Translations under genes and position numbers: made by a program
Shown here: one piece after another, positions 19,754 to 32,994 of the stretch
Layout: every line of letters begins with the position of its first letter
Numbering within the stretch: position 1 is the first letter of the stretch
Assembly: GCA_019426215.1 (NCBI GenBank)
Contig: CM033394.1
Span: 39,368,423-39,432,422, forward strand
Direction: 5' to 3'
From: Buddleja alternifolia
Lineage: Eukaryota; Streptophyta; Magnoliopsida; Lamiales; Scrophulariaceae
DNA: 64,000 nucleotides
Notes under the pieces: generated by a model
What the model was told of the DNA's origin: nothing
The model's database searches: none
The model's input: the letters and a program-made list of their open reading frames with translations, nothing else

Positions 19754-22700
19754 TCATTGGCGCTTCCTTTGGTAGAGCGAATACCCAACAAAGGCAGACA
19801 TTAGGAATGTCCAAAGCACCTACATGGAAAAGTATTACTTAAAGAATTGCTTTTCAGAAGGTCCACACTCTCCTTACAAAACCAAAATAAAAATGAAATC
19901 ATAGAGAAGTAGAGAGGGAATACGGTATTAATCGCGTTCCATCTTTCAAGACGTTTAATCCTTGATTGCATGTCTTCGATAACGCCTTCTAGTGGAGAAG
20001 CTTCTCTACTTGGTGATGACTCTGAAGATGAACTGCTACCCTGTTCACCACACCGTAATATCAAATCACAATATGACAATGCAAACTCATATATGATTTA
20101 TCATATTGTTCTTATAATATAGGCACTTTGCAAGAAGAGTGAACTTCATTTTTCAGTTACAAAGGATTTGGACCAATCAATATAAACATGGGATAATTAC
20201 ACTCACACCCCCCTCTATGATGGGGTAATTACACAAATCTCCCCCGACTAATTGATAATTAAAAACATATCCCCTCAGGGGTCTATTTGTAAGGTTTGAA
20301 GGGGGTGCAATTGTAAGAAATCTTTAACATGAGGGGGTGTGTTTGTAATTATCAATTAATGAGGGAAGGTTTGTGTAATTACCCCATCATTGAGGGGGTG
20401 TGAGTGTAATTATCCCTATAAACAATGAGTAAAATTGCAGTGATTAGCTCTCATGGTTCCTAAGCCATTTCAAGTCTAGTCTAAATCGGTTTAAGGGTTG
20501 ATGATGTTCTTCTTGATCAACATTCAATCCTAAAATGTTGCTCTATCTGATCATTTCCTTCATGATCAGTAGCACGTATAGTGTTTGCACAATCCTCTTG
20601 ATGAAAAGGTATTTCAGGCTCTTGACACATTGCACAAAAGCTAAATATTCTTTTGTTGGTTTCAAAGGGTTGAAAACTCTCTAAAAGGCTGGTATCGACT
20701 GCATGTATAATGTATCTGCCTAAAATGCTGTATACTTATTTGTTAACCATCATATAGTCCACTGCACATTCCACTTTTTCGACCTTTGTCAATCATTATA
20801 TTAAACGTTGTCCAGTTTCTTTCTTTAGTCGGAACATACCTTTCTAGTAAAGAAACTCGAATAAAAAAAAGAGAGAACATAAAGTTGTAGCTGAAAAGTC
20901 GATAGTTCATAAATAGATTTATAGAACTACCTTTTTGTATTTATATTATAATAAAGCAAATTAGTAAAGAATACCTGTGATTGTATGTGTTCAACAAGTT
21001 CTTGCAATCTTGCAGCTTGCTGAGAATGAATCCCACTTGAACTCCTCTCAACTGCAGGTAATCTTTCCTGAATTATCTCAAGATAACTCTGAGAGAGAGA
21101 CGACAAATAGTGAACAAACAGGAACGAAATGGTAAAGAAAGTCAAGGACTAACATGCAATACTACAAAAGAGAAATGTAAAGCAAGTAGGCAGACCTTAG
21201 TGGTATATGAACCATCAAGCTTAAGAGTCGAGCCGGCAGCTACAACGGTCTCTTTATTGACCCCCTTAATTTGAAGGTAAGGACTCGGCACGTCTTGTAA
21301 ATGATCAATCTCGATAAGAATCTAATTCAAAAAAAGAAAAGGAGAAGAATATGAGAGAAAAAAAGTCTTTGTAAATGATTGGAGAAAAAAGAGTATCTTC
21401 GAAGCAATTAAAAGAATTAATTAGTATATACCTAAACATTTTTATATAATAGCTTCCTTAGCAGAAGACTAACATTAAAATATTAAAAAAAACAGTTTCT
21501 TTATCATATGTGGAAAGTCAAAATCATAAAATAACAAATTGCTGAATATATAGTTCAAACTGAAGACGAGATGTCAAACAGACTATTTGAGGGTCATTCA
21601 TCTTATTGAGTTCAGAACAATAACCGAGTTAAGTTCTTTTTTCTTTAAAGAATAATTATTTGAGGTACAGGATATTATCTTAAGAAAATATGTAACCTTT
21701 CCATCTTGGTAAATATAGGCAGATGCTTCAATATACGCCACAGCTTGATACCTGAAATCATAAGGATATTAACACAAAACATCAACCAGAAAAAGAGCAA
21801 ACATCATTAAAAGCGCCAGTTCAGAGTATAATCCATGTCTTAGTTACATGATGCACTAAGTTTTTTTAATGCATTCTGATTAAAGTGAGATTTATTTAAA
21901 TATTTATGACATATGGTGACATAAAGAAACATTTCGAAGTAAGACTTTATACACATATTTTGGTAACTAAATCATTGGCATCAACAAGATCTTTAAAAAA
22001 TATCCGATATTGTAAAGAAGAGAATAGACGAGATTGCTATAAGATAACAACTACAGCAAAAAAGAATACATAGGAAAAAGGCAACAATATTAGCTTTTAC
22101 AAAAAAATATTTAACGCACCCAAGATTAAGAAGGCCAGCAACGGTACTGATGCTGATATCAAAGTCCACTTTTGGCTGAATAATAAAGTTTCCTTCTCTA
22201 ATAGGCTTCATTGGGAGGGGTAGAATTAAATAAGCATCAAAACATATATTGAAAACAAAATGCAAAAGCTAATGGATAAGAAACGAACCTCTCTAATCAG
22301 CAGTGCAAATCTACCCTCGCATATTCTGACTCTTATACAATCACCCTCTGTCAACTGTCCATTAGCAGGTGTTCCAGAAAGCCGAAAATATATATCAATG
22401 AAATTCTGAACTGAACTGCATATCTTGGTTGGATCAAGAATTTTCAGAATGTCTTGGTAAGCAACCTGTGAAAAGTATGAGCCCATCAAACGAAAAAACA
22501 CTAATGCCACTCCAGCACAGGAAAAGAAAGAGATAAGAGATAACTTACTTGCTTATTGCTTTTCAAGATGAATAATGAGCTCTCGGGTGAAAGCACTGGG
22601 TCAAAGTCGTTTCTGATCTTTAGCTGCATCAGAATGAATGCTCTCAGATCACAATCAAAAGTAGTGAAGAAAAACTGAAAGACAAAATTTTCTATCTCTT

Positions 22701-25700
22701 CTTTTATGTGGTGTTTCGATTGAAGATTTTGAAAGTTGAGGATTTCAAATCCATAAGAACAAATTCACTGCGTTTGGATTGAAGGATTTGGATATAAGGA
22801 AAGAATTTGGAGGAAGGATTTCAAATGACTCCAAATCATGTTGTAACTTGAAATCATCCAAACATCTCAATGGATTTGTATGATGGATTTGAAATCCTTA
22901 ACGTTCAAATACTTCAATCCAACCAGAGCTTGTATTCAATTTCATGTACAATGAGTTTGAAATCTGTCAACACCCATTTTAAGCTATTTTTCGACAATTA
23001 TGATGGATTTCAAACCCGTCTAATATTGAAGTAATTTGAAATCCATCATTCAAAACCTTCCATCCAAACGCAACCTCAATAAATCAAAATCCTTATTAAC
23101 CAAAGTAGACGAAAACATGTACACAAAGACTCTAGCAAAATAATCCCATAGACAATGGATATACTTATGGTTTAAACATCTTTTTGCATGCACATTGATA
23201 ATTCCGAAGGTACTTAAAATTTTGGAATCAACCCACATGAAATTCAATAATTTTGAGACTGCCTCTTCGTAATTATACGATGGAAGTTATGCTAAATATG
23301 ATAACATGAAATGAAATAAGAAACTAACATGAGCTTCAACAAGATGAGGTTCAATGTGTTGCTGGAACATAGGGAACACAGTCATCATAATTTCATTTTG
23401 GGACATGAAGCATCCAACTCTACTTTTGTCTCTTTGAACTCGAGAAATAAGATGTGAATGGACTCCTCCAACCTGTTACATAATTGTTTTTGAATTAGTA
23501 AAATCACTAACAGTCTAGGGATCCTGGAAAGTGAACGATATTGGTGGAGTATGATTGCTTCACAATGCTTACAACAGCAATCCATAAATCTAGAGGTTTT
23601 CTGATGTCGGGGTGCAAAGCATAGACACCTTCAAAAATTACCTGTCAAACAACAATCAGGGACATATGTTTAGACCTTCACATTCTAACTTTGTAAAAGT
23701 TAAGCTCACTCAAATATTACATGATAATAAATTGATAATGAGACTATTAAGGACTAACGGCTTTTGAACAATTTCTTTTCAAGTGAATCTGATAAAACAA
23801 TATAAGAAAGACACTCTGACATACCACGCCACAATCTTCAGACACTTGAAGCTCTTTAAAACCACTGCGAGCACCAGTCTCCAGATCAAAGACGGGTACA
23901 TTCGTTCTTCTGCAATTTTTTATGTCATCAATGTTCTGCAATACCAAGAATGACAGTTAAAACAGAGGAAAAGATCCCGTAAGGCGTTAGCTAATAAGAA
24001 GTAATTTTAAATCCATTATCAACGTGCATCAGGAAAATTTCTGCGTAACACTTCCAGATTTCCCTTCTTAAAACAAGTTTGCTAACATCATTACAGGAAG
24101 CTGAAGTGTTGGCTAAGAACCAGATGAAGACAGTTAATACCACAAATCATAGATGATAATTGGGTATCTTTGTGTATACGAGCATATATAATGTAAGTTT
24201 CAAATATATTTTTCACGCATCTTAAGTTCTGATCATCTCTTCACACAGACAATTTCTTCAAAATCATTTAGCAATAATTATGTAAATATAGAAAATATAA
24301 AATAGTGACAAAGAAAATAAAACACATGACTAAATGCATACTTTTGACAGTAAAGCCAGATCAAGAGAACTGAAGTCATCGTACTTAAAATCCTTCATTT
24401 GTGCAGACTTGTAGTAGCTTTCAAGGGAAACAACCTCACAACCAACAATATTTGCCATCTTACGAGCTAAACTCGTTTTCCCTGATCCACTGGGACCTCC
24501 TACAACAACAGGATTCAGAGGAGAAGAAAATAAGAAACTGGACTCAAATTTGACACAGTAAAAGGCCTTAAGATAAGAAGGGGTAATTGCATGCACATGC
24601 CTAATTTATTGGGTTATTACAACGAGCCCCCGAGGTTTTGCAAATTACCAAGACACCCATTGTCATTATATCCTGATAACTCCAAAAACAGGGGGTGAAA
24701 TTGTTACTGACAGGGGTGAAATTGTAATTTGCTTTTTTAACTAACAGTGGAAGTTATGGTAATTTCTCAAACCTCGTGGTGTTTTTTGTACCTAGGGCCT
24801 CACACAAGGGATGTCTATGTCATTTACTAAGGAAAAAGATGGAGTTTACCAATTCCAACTATGACTGGAAGACCCTTGTTCTCCAACAAAGCCTGCAACA
24901 GTTACACGTAAATTAGTTAAAGAATTTAGCAGACTCTTGAACTCAAACACCCGTTCGTACAAGAAGCATAAATGATCTTGTCACTTAAAATACAACACTT
25001 ACTTGTATTGCTTGTACAGAAAGAAGCAATCCTCTATCCAAGTCGTATGAGTCAGGCATTGGAGCAAGCTGCAGGGCATCCCTGGAAGAGGCAGGACCTG
25101 TGATTGTTTCATGAGACGAATCGAGCCACAGCAAGATTATATAAAATATTTTCACCTACAATTTTTTAATTAACTGGCACATGTATTTCCTTTTTTCTTT
25201 TTCCTTTTTGTGGGTATGGGGAGGGTGTTGGATCATGGATGATTTTCACTACCTACTACTAAAAGGGCATACCAGTTATGAGAGGATCTGGTGAAATGAA
25301 ATGCCACGTAGCCAGGACAGGTTCCATTTTAGACTTGGTGGGTGAACGTGTCCATGGCTGAGATAACTCGTCAATCGGATTAACCAGGTTGGGAGTTATA
25401 CGAAGCGGCTTTGGAGCTACAATCAACCTTTCTTGAGTAGTGGCTGAAGATACACTAGACACAAGTGGAGGCGTATTAAGCCTTGGAACACCTGTAACTT
25501 GGATAAAATCTGTTAGAAGGAGAAATGCCTGATAATTACAATATCTTGATCAGAAGACAGGGAATATCACAAGTTAGAAATTAAAATTATCATATTTACT
25601 ACATTCAGTTTGAAGAAATCAGGCTAAATTAAGTGTTTGATGCGGCTGATCACGTCGAAACCATGAAAATTACATTTTTTATGGATAAATTAGGGGAATA

Positions 25701-28700
25701 TAACATAAAAAATGGAAGAAGCTGAAAACGAAGAGGACAAACATACACACACACACATATACATATATGTATGTATATAAATATATAGCTTCGAACCTTG
25801 TCTCTCAAGGATCAACTCAAGATATGACTTCGTGATCCATGGTCCATTGATGCCCATCCTTGATGATTCAGTTCCAACTATCTACAGAAGAGATTGACTG
25901 CATCAAACATAAGTTCAACTCCGCAATTGTCGAGATCTTTAAAGAACTTACAACTCCTACTATACAATATTCCATGGGGAACAGAAAAAGGAAAAACAAT
26001 ATTGAATATTATGAGGCACATGGATTATCAAGAGCAAGAAACTGACAACCTCATATGGATCATAATTTTTTGAGGGATGAAGTACACAAAGTTTATGTAA
26101 TGCTGTGTGGAACTGAATTAGACACAAAAATATTGTATAGAAGCAACTAAAACTAAAGAATGAGGCACATGGATTAACAAGACCAAATAAAGTGATTATT
26201 AGCTCAAATGGACTACAAAATGTTTGAGGGTTGAGCAATATACTGCAAGGCTTAGCTTCATAACATATACAAATTCTAAAGGCACCTGAAAACAACACAA
26301 GATGTAAGAAGTAATACAATAATACCGCATCAATCTAATGAAGACACATATGAATACGAAGAGAAAAAAATTGTGGCCTCGGTTGGCATATAACCTTGAA
26401 ACGATGAGACATGACACAAGGGTCGATTTGAAGGTAAAACTTAGTAAAAGAATGAGAAACCTTAAATTGTTAAAGGAAGATGACGAGTTGGTTGATACTA
26501 ACAAATAAACATTAAGATTGCTAAAGGAAGATAGAGTTCATACTTTTCTATTTGTGCCTCTGAGTACCATATAAGTCTCTCCAAGAGAATCAATTGTTTC
26601 GAGAGACACTGAGAGATTTCCATCAATAACCGAGGTTGATGCCCGTTTATAACTGACTACCACAGTGTAACCCAAGGCCAGCAAACCACCCAGAGTCATC
26701 CGCCCAACCTGACACATTGTATAAGGAATAGTAATGCTTTATATTTGCCCACGTCAAAAAAGCGACAGGCTAATAGCTGTGTAAAAACAAATTCTAGTGA
26801 TGAGTTACAATTAAAGCATCACAGGATTATTTACAATCAAAAAGTATTGTCAAAAGCAACACTAGCGTGGAAAGCATTAAATGGAGAACCTTAAAACTGG
26901 AATAAAAGAACAAACTAGAAAGCATGAGAACTACATCCTAGAGTCCACTGACTGCAAAATTTTGTAGGAGAGCACAAAAAATGCTAAGTTAAATGAAACA
27001 GGTAAGGAATTTGATATAAAGTACTCCGTCGAGCTACCAGTGAAAGGTATATAACTAGTTCAATTGTTCACACAACAGTAAATTGATTATTTAAGAAATT
27101 GTTTTAGTTCATATGGTATGTTACATGAATCTTCAAACAGAAAAGATATAATACACACAAAAGGAATAGAATAAGAATGAAGTTTTAGCAAAAACATATA
27201 AGCAAGTGAAAAATTGTCAAAAAGTTAAAACGTTGTGGAGAACTCTGGACTTGATCCACTTGTTATTTGCAGTACTGGAATAAGTAAGAGGCAGGACTAC
27301 ACTAATGTAGCAAACAAATGCACAATCCATGTCCAGTAATGCACATGCAATTTGTTCCAGATAGAGGATTGTGAATTCAATCCACAGCTACGAGGATAAC
27401 AACTTTCAACTTTTGACACCAATAAAGAAAAAAATTCTTTCAATTTTATTCCCATTTCTCTCCCACTGTCTCACACACAAGTAAACAAAAACACATTTTA
27501 TTTCCACTCTGTTTGGAATAAAAATTTTCGTGAGGAACAAAAATTTGGTCATTTGACTGATAGAGAAAATAACACGAAAAAGATTATTTCAGGGTAAATA
27601 TTATGTAATTAGAAAAAAGTCACTTTCCACGCAAAGGTGAGGAAACCTAGAGAAAGATATGTGTAAAGGATTATTTGCTCATATCTCTAGCTGCAACCCA
27701 ACAATCACCTCCCTCCCCCCCATTGTTTTCCCTAGAGAGCCAAATCAACTTGAGTGATTATTTGATTTGTTTTCCTTAGTTCTAGAATTTTCCTTCCTCA
27801 CCGAAACTTGAACATTCAGAAGTTCAAAAATTCTTTGGAAAACAAAAACATGATTGGTGGTGGAAACAGAAAACATATATTCAACACCAGGGTGTTTTCT
27901 GTCAAACGTGCCAGAGGGAGATTCTCGACAATGGGGTACAAGCACGTTTCTATTATAGGCTATAATATAGAAGAAAATCTTTGGTGCAAATAATTCACCT
28001 CAAATTCAGCTCTTGGCCGGATGATGAAATGTTTATCAACAATCCTCTGGTCCCCCAGTGATAGATAGTATTTGATCCCAGATTGTCGCACCTTGATCCA
28101 GTCATTTATTCGTGCTTCTTCATTTGCAGAAGGCGGTCTCAAGTACATCTCAATAAAACTTGAAGCAAAAATCCACAAGCTCAGATTCCACTAACATAAA
28201 GACAGTGACAAATGAAATGGCAATTGACCATCTAATGGATAACTATGGCAGTAAACTTCCATGGAACGAACAACTTACTTGTCATGTTGTGCTTCCTTTC
28301 CAAGAAAAATGTAGGCTCCACTTTGAGACTGTCACAAACAATGAACTACTCCAAATTAAAAAGTTTCTGGAAAATATATTAAACGAAAGTAAGAAAACAA
28401 ATATGAAATGTAAGTTTCAAAAACAAAACATAGAAGATTCTATATATAAAATTCTTTTTTTACTCAATGTCGAAATTGCACAATTTCTTTTCACTGCGAC
28501 AAGAATACACCCCATGAATTATTCCGTATAAGCCAATTCCACATACCTCACTCTTGCATTTGAGCTTGTAAATTGGCTCTCTGAATGATGAAACAAAACT
28601 GTTGTTAATTCTGATCTACAAAAAAAATGCAGCAAGTCGAGAATAAGAAGAAAACAAATCATAAAAAGTAAGGGGGTTGGTATACTAATGCCAACCTGCG

Positions 28701-30420
28701 CATGATGAAGGTCAGGCTCAATATGCTTTCTGAAGAGCGGGAAAATGCTGTCAATGAGGTAGTCCAGCGAACAAGACTCTCCAATATCATATTGAACTTT
28801 GGAAAGTAAACTAAAATGAACACCACCAACCTGATTCCCCAATTATATGGAAATTTAATCAAACCAATTCAAGTATTTATCATGACAAAAGCATATATAA
28901 TATTCCAGAACAGTACCTAGATCATTATGCACCCCTTTGAGGTAAAAATATAAAGTAAAAGACTTGAATAATATCTATAAATTTACCACCGCAACTCGTA
29001 TATCTAGTAAGGAGCGCAGTTTTGAATGCAGAGCATAAGTACCATCAACTATTACCTACAATCAGAACATGGAGAAGAAAACTCAGTACGATGATAAGAA
29101 GGTCAGCTAAACAACAATTTTAAGCATTCTTACCACCCCAGATGAAATGCTTTTTATTGCATTTGAACCAATACGTCTTCTTCCTTGAAAATCAAATATT
29201 GGTGTCAATGTATCGCGGCCATTCATCAAGTCCTATTTCAACAAAAAGCTCAATTGTATAATGCATTCTCAGTTATAAAACCGTATTCTGTGCAAATTTG
29301 ATATACCTAATATTTCACATCACACAGCTCATAATTTCTCAACAAACATCTCTTCCCAAAGCCAAACACCAAAAGATACGATTTTACTAAAAGAATTGTC
29401 AAAAGGCATAGAGGCGTCATAGCATTGGGATAGAATCATTCGACAATTATATATTTCCCCCTTTCTGGGTATAGACAAAGATGTAATGATAAAAATCTTT
29501 GCTTCATGATATAGTGAATGAGAGACAAAAGCATACCTCAAGATTTTGCACAAGAAGGTCAAAATCTATTGAATCCAAATCATGACCATCATCAACTCCA
29601 GTGCGATAGTTCTCCATTGATATCACAGTGCATCCAAGTACAGATGCTACCTTTTCAGCTAAGCTTCAAGAACCATAGCATTCAGATTTTAAACATGAGA
29701 CATCTCCCACAATGGATAAAGCTAAATGAAGCTTCTAGTAAAGTCAGAGCAATTGAAAATTAACATTGCAAAAACTGGAAGTACGTAAGCAAGATAAAGA
29801 CCTTGATTTGCCCGATCCACTTGGACCTCCAATTCCAACAGTGACCACACCGTCTTTCTTTGATCTAAGTTCTTGAACAGATTTCACCAACAAGTAATAT
29901 CCATGATCAAAAGACTGCAGAATTCAAAAACTTAACATGCTTAGAGAACTGACACCCACTGCACAATAAGTACCTAACTCTCCTATAGAGAGCGAATACT
30001 CAAATGAGAACCCTCGCGCTCCCCTCTTCAAAAGAAAAGAACTAAGAATGCAAACCAAATGTGGAGGTACTCTATATCATCTTATGCTTGAAATGTAGAA
30101 TATTCCCAACTAATTCAGTAATCAATTAAAGTTAAATGCAAATGTCAATATAACCATAACTATAATGCAGCCGGCCACAACATAAACAGTGTGTTACCAA
30201 TAAAATTCCAACTTCAACTTAGCACAACAGTTAGTCCATATGTTTATAACCCAAATGGACATAAATTTACATTCAATCATGCATCCTCAATTCCTAATAC
30301 TTCTCCATTTTTCAGAAAATGAACACTTCCCAAAATCAAATCCCTTTTTTAAACTAATTCACTAATTCTAAAGGAAACAGCAAACCGCAAATGAAAGAAG
30401 ACACTAAACAAAACCCATAT

Positions 30421-30451
<31 letters not shown>

Positions 30452-30577
30452 GCATACCACATGGAGAGGGAGAGACTGAAGGATTGATGATGAAGAAGAA
30501 GAAGAAGTTGAAGGCTGCTGTTGGTAGAAATCACGCCCGCCTTCTTGAAATACACGCTGCACCACCTGATCATCCAT
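19754..30577 (-). CDS. Tandem uridine-kinase-like / CYTH-like protein with C-terminal anchor (UCKC-like)
   Basis: Twenty-six exons from ATG 30577 to TGA 19754, 2847 nt, 948 residues, all phases closing. Exons, high to low: 30577-30458, 29914-29802, 29663-29537, 29232-29134, 29055-28987, 28830-28696, 28615-28547, 28328-28279, 28158-27999, 26708-26544, 25881-25797, 25491-25273, 25097-25003, 24892-24850, 24499-24342, 23935-23825, 23641-23573, 23472-23329, 22623-22549, 22465-22289, 22205-22120, 21751-21697, 21321-21196, 21088-20975, 20040-19924, 19819-19754. The protein has two similar halves. Unit 1 has a Walker A GPSGSGKS at 70-77 and a CYTH-like region at about 260-397 ending KSYLELILERQ. Unit 2 has GPSGSGKT at 518-525 and a CYTH-like region at about 703-860 ending KSYLEIIQERL. 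A Ser-rich linker and short coiled coil (about 889-925) precede a tail anchor (about 928-943). Relatives are the plant TTM1/TTM2 proteins (CYTH phosphatase joined to a uridine-kinase-like domain, mitochondrial outer membrane) and uridine-cytidine kinase C. Catalytic activity is not proven by sequence. Confidence 0.9.
20190..20416. mobile_element. Fold-back MITE in an intron of the kinase-CYTH gene
   Basis: The ends gggataattacactcacacc are perfect inverted repeats, and the inversion runs for about 50 bp on each side. Flanks tataaacat (20181-20189) and tataaacaa (20417-20425) give a 9-bp duplication with one mismatch, which fits a MULE origin. It lies between the last exons of the gene. Confidence 0.7.
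22711..23071. mobile_element. Intronic MITE rich in ggatttcaaat words
   Basis: Left end gtgtttcgattgaagatttt; right end, inverted, gcgtttggatggaaggtttt. Internal words gatttcaaatcc and ggatttgaaatcc alternate. Non-coding, inside the intron between exons 18 and 19. Confidence 0.55.
24579..24831. mobile_element. Intronic element with long imperfect inverted repeats
   Basis: cccgaggttttgcaaattac (24640 region) is matched inversely by ggtaatttctcaaacctcg (24758 region), and the outer parts are also complementary. Target duplication not resolved. Located between exons 14 and 15 of the kinase-CYTH gene. Confidence 0.45.
30420..30446. repeat. AC microsatellite in intron 1 of the kinase-CYTH gene
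   Basis: A run of about 13 AC units lies just inside the donor of intron 1 on the gene strand. Confidence 0.85.
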
Positions 30578-31353
30578 GCCCTAACACCACTAGTACACTC
30601 AAATTGCAGCTTTCTTTTTGAACAAACAAATAAAATTGCGATCTTGATGGAGTTTGAAGTAATTGAAAAGAAGAATCTTTTTGGGTTTTGCTTTCTGGGT
30701 TCTAATATAAGAAACTGTGGAACATTTGCGGCGATTAGTTGCTTAATTTTTAGATTAAGGCGTATGCATAATGCATTGGCGTTTTTATTCTTTTCTCTTT
30801 CTCCTAAAATAAAATAATAATTGCCTCTATCGGTGCTGTAAAATATAGGCATTGTTGGATGTGTTTTCATTTCATTTTCAATCGATATTTTTTAAAATAT
30901 ATGGAAGAATGAGTTTTTTGATTTTTGTGTGAGAAAAATGAAAATAAATAAATATGTTTTGTTGTGTTTTTAAAAATAATTGAAATTGGTGAATGTAATG
31001 TGTGAAGTGTTTGAAAAGTAATGATTAGATGAATAGTGTTGAATTTAAAAATTTAAAGTAAGGAGAGAGAAAGTTTTAAAAGATTAAAAGGAGATGAGAT
31101 AGAAAAGTAATAAAAAGAAATTGTGAGATAAGTGATGTGAAATATAATTTTAAAAAAATGATTGAATTTTATTGACAACGTAAAAATGAGAATGAAAATG
31201 AGAATATTTTTAATTAAAAATAATATAAAGTGTGTATTTTCATTGTCAGATGAAAATGAAAATGGAAAAAATGTTTTGAAAACACAAACAAACAAAGCCA
31301 TATTTTTCTGTCTGAATTTTCTATTTCGGCATGTATCCTTATTTGGGTATAAG
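30578..31353. other. Upstream region of the kinase-CYTH gene
   Basis: AT-rich with no supportable separate gene. It presumably holds the promoter and 5' leader; no motif is distinct enough to call. Confidence 0.4.
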
Positions 31354-32084
31354 CAGGGTCTTAAATTTCGCCCAAAACAGATTTTCAAGGGTTTCGAAGT
31401 GAAATCAAACTTTCAATCCAATTCTGCAGAATATCTTCCGAAATTTCGACCGAAACCCGAAATTTTCATCGGAACCCCTTTTTTTAAAATTTAAAATAAT
31501 ATTTATTTTTTATTTTTTAAAATATTTTATAGTTAAAAGTTAGGGTCAAATATGATCATTCATATTGAAAGAAAAGATAACAAATTACCAATTATGTAAA
31601 CCAATAAGCAATAAATTTAAATATAGATCTTAAAGAGATATTAGGAAATAAGTTAATAAAAAATCGGATTTGAACACAAAAATTATTTAAATAAGATGTC
31701 ATAAAATCCTCTTAGAAGCTTGATATGGTTTTGAATAATAATTTTTACTAAAATTGGTACACTTTATTTTAATAAAATTCCTATGATATTTGGTTATTAT
31801 TTTACTACTGTTATTTCATATTTTTCACAACATGTTTTAGTCATTATATTTAACAAGATTCATTACACATATATTATACATGAAATGTTATTAATGTAAA
31901 AAATGCATAATTATGATATTTAAAGTTACACAAAATTTTATTGTAAATTTCCAAATATTTCTATAAATTTTCATGATTTCTTTAAAATTGAAATCGAAAT
32001 TTTGAATATTCCCGAAATTCCAATCAAAATTTTCATAAATTTACTACCCCGATGTCGACACTGATACCGAGATTTAATACCTTG
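31354..32084. mobile_element. Non-autonomous hAT-type element, 731 bp, inverted copy
   Basis: Begins cagggtcttaaatttcg and ends in the inverse of caaggtattaaat, with flanks ggtataag (31346-31353 and 32085-32092), an exact 8-bp duplication. Its left part is the reverse complement of the right end of the 351-1310 element and its right part matches that element's left end, so the two are the same family in opposite orientation. Confidence 0.8.
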
Positions 32085-32092
32085 GGTATAAG

Positions 32093-32748
32093 CCCTTTAT
32101 GAGAACTAGCGACCGGAGCACACATTATGCGTGTTAAAAAAAAATGTATAATTTTTCTTGAATAATCATAATTCAAACGAAATAAACTATGAAAAAGTAT
32201 TTGATATTTCATTTCCCTTTCGATAGAAACCTCATTTCATGTATAGTTTCATATAGTGGTATGACTCTTGACAAATATTTTCAACAATTATACTCTTTAA
32301 CAAATTTAGTTAAGTGAATATAGTTGAAAATTAACAAAATTATAAGGTGAAGAAAATTAAGGGACATAATAGATGTTTTTTCTATACTGAAAGATCTTAA
32401 TAAGAAAAAATTGATAAACTAAATACATGTTTGAGTATGGATGATACTAAAACTATAATAAAATAAAAGATGAATCAATTATTATCTCATAGGTGGCGAA
32501 AAAACTAAAAAACATTACTAAAAAAAAGTACTCAAATATTGCATTGTAGCTCCACACACATACTACTAAATTTTTAACATTCTTCTACTCTATTTATCAA
32601 CAACTTCATTTTATATTTGATGAGACTACAAAGAGACAAAAACTTAATCTGAGAAAACAATTCATCGGCATGTTTTGATTCGAAATGAAATCCGGTGAGA
32701 ATAGGTAGCAGTTCGTAGTCAATATTTGAAAACATAAATTGATGAAAG
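32093..32748. other. AT-rich intergenic DNA
   Basis: No gene or repeat end recognised before the LTR that begins at 32749. Confidence 0.4.
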
Positions 32749-32994
32749 TGTTAGGATTATGTCCCTAGATGCCATAGAAGATAGAATGAATAGGGGATCT
32801 ATCTTGTAATGAACTTAATTATTATTAATAAAAGGCAATATTTAGTTTTTCACTTAATTCTTATCCGCATATATAAGTTGTGTAAAACATTTTGTCCGTA
32901 TTTTCAGTGCGACCTCTCTACTTCCTATGAAATAGGAAGAATGGCACTAGAGAGATCGACCTTGATTACTAAAACTGAATGACACTAGAGAGAT

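Noticed and set aside
30349..30870. 173-codon minus-strand frame across exon 1 of the kinase-CYTH gene
   Set aside because: It reads through the AC microsatellite in a different frame from the exon and has low-complexity VCVCVC and LLLL runs, so it is a shadow frame.
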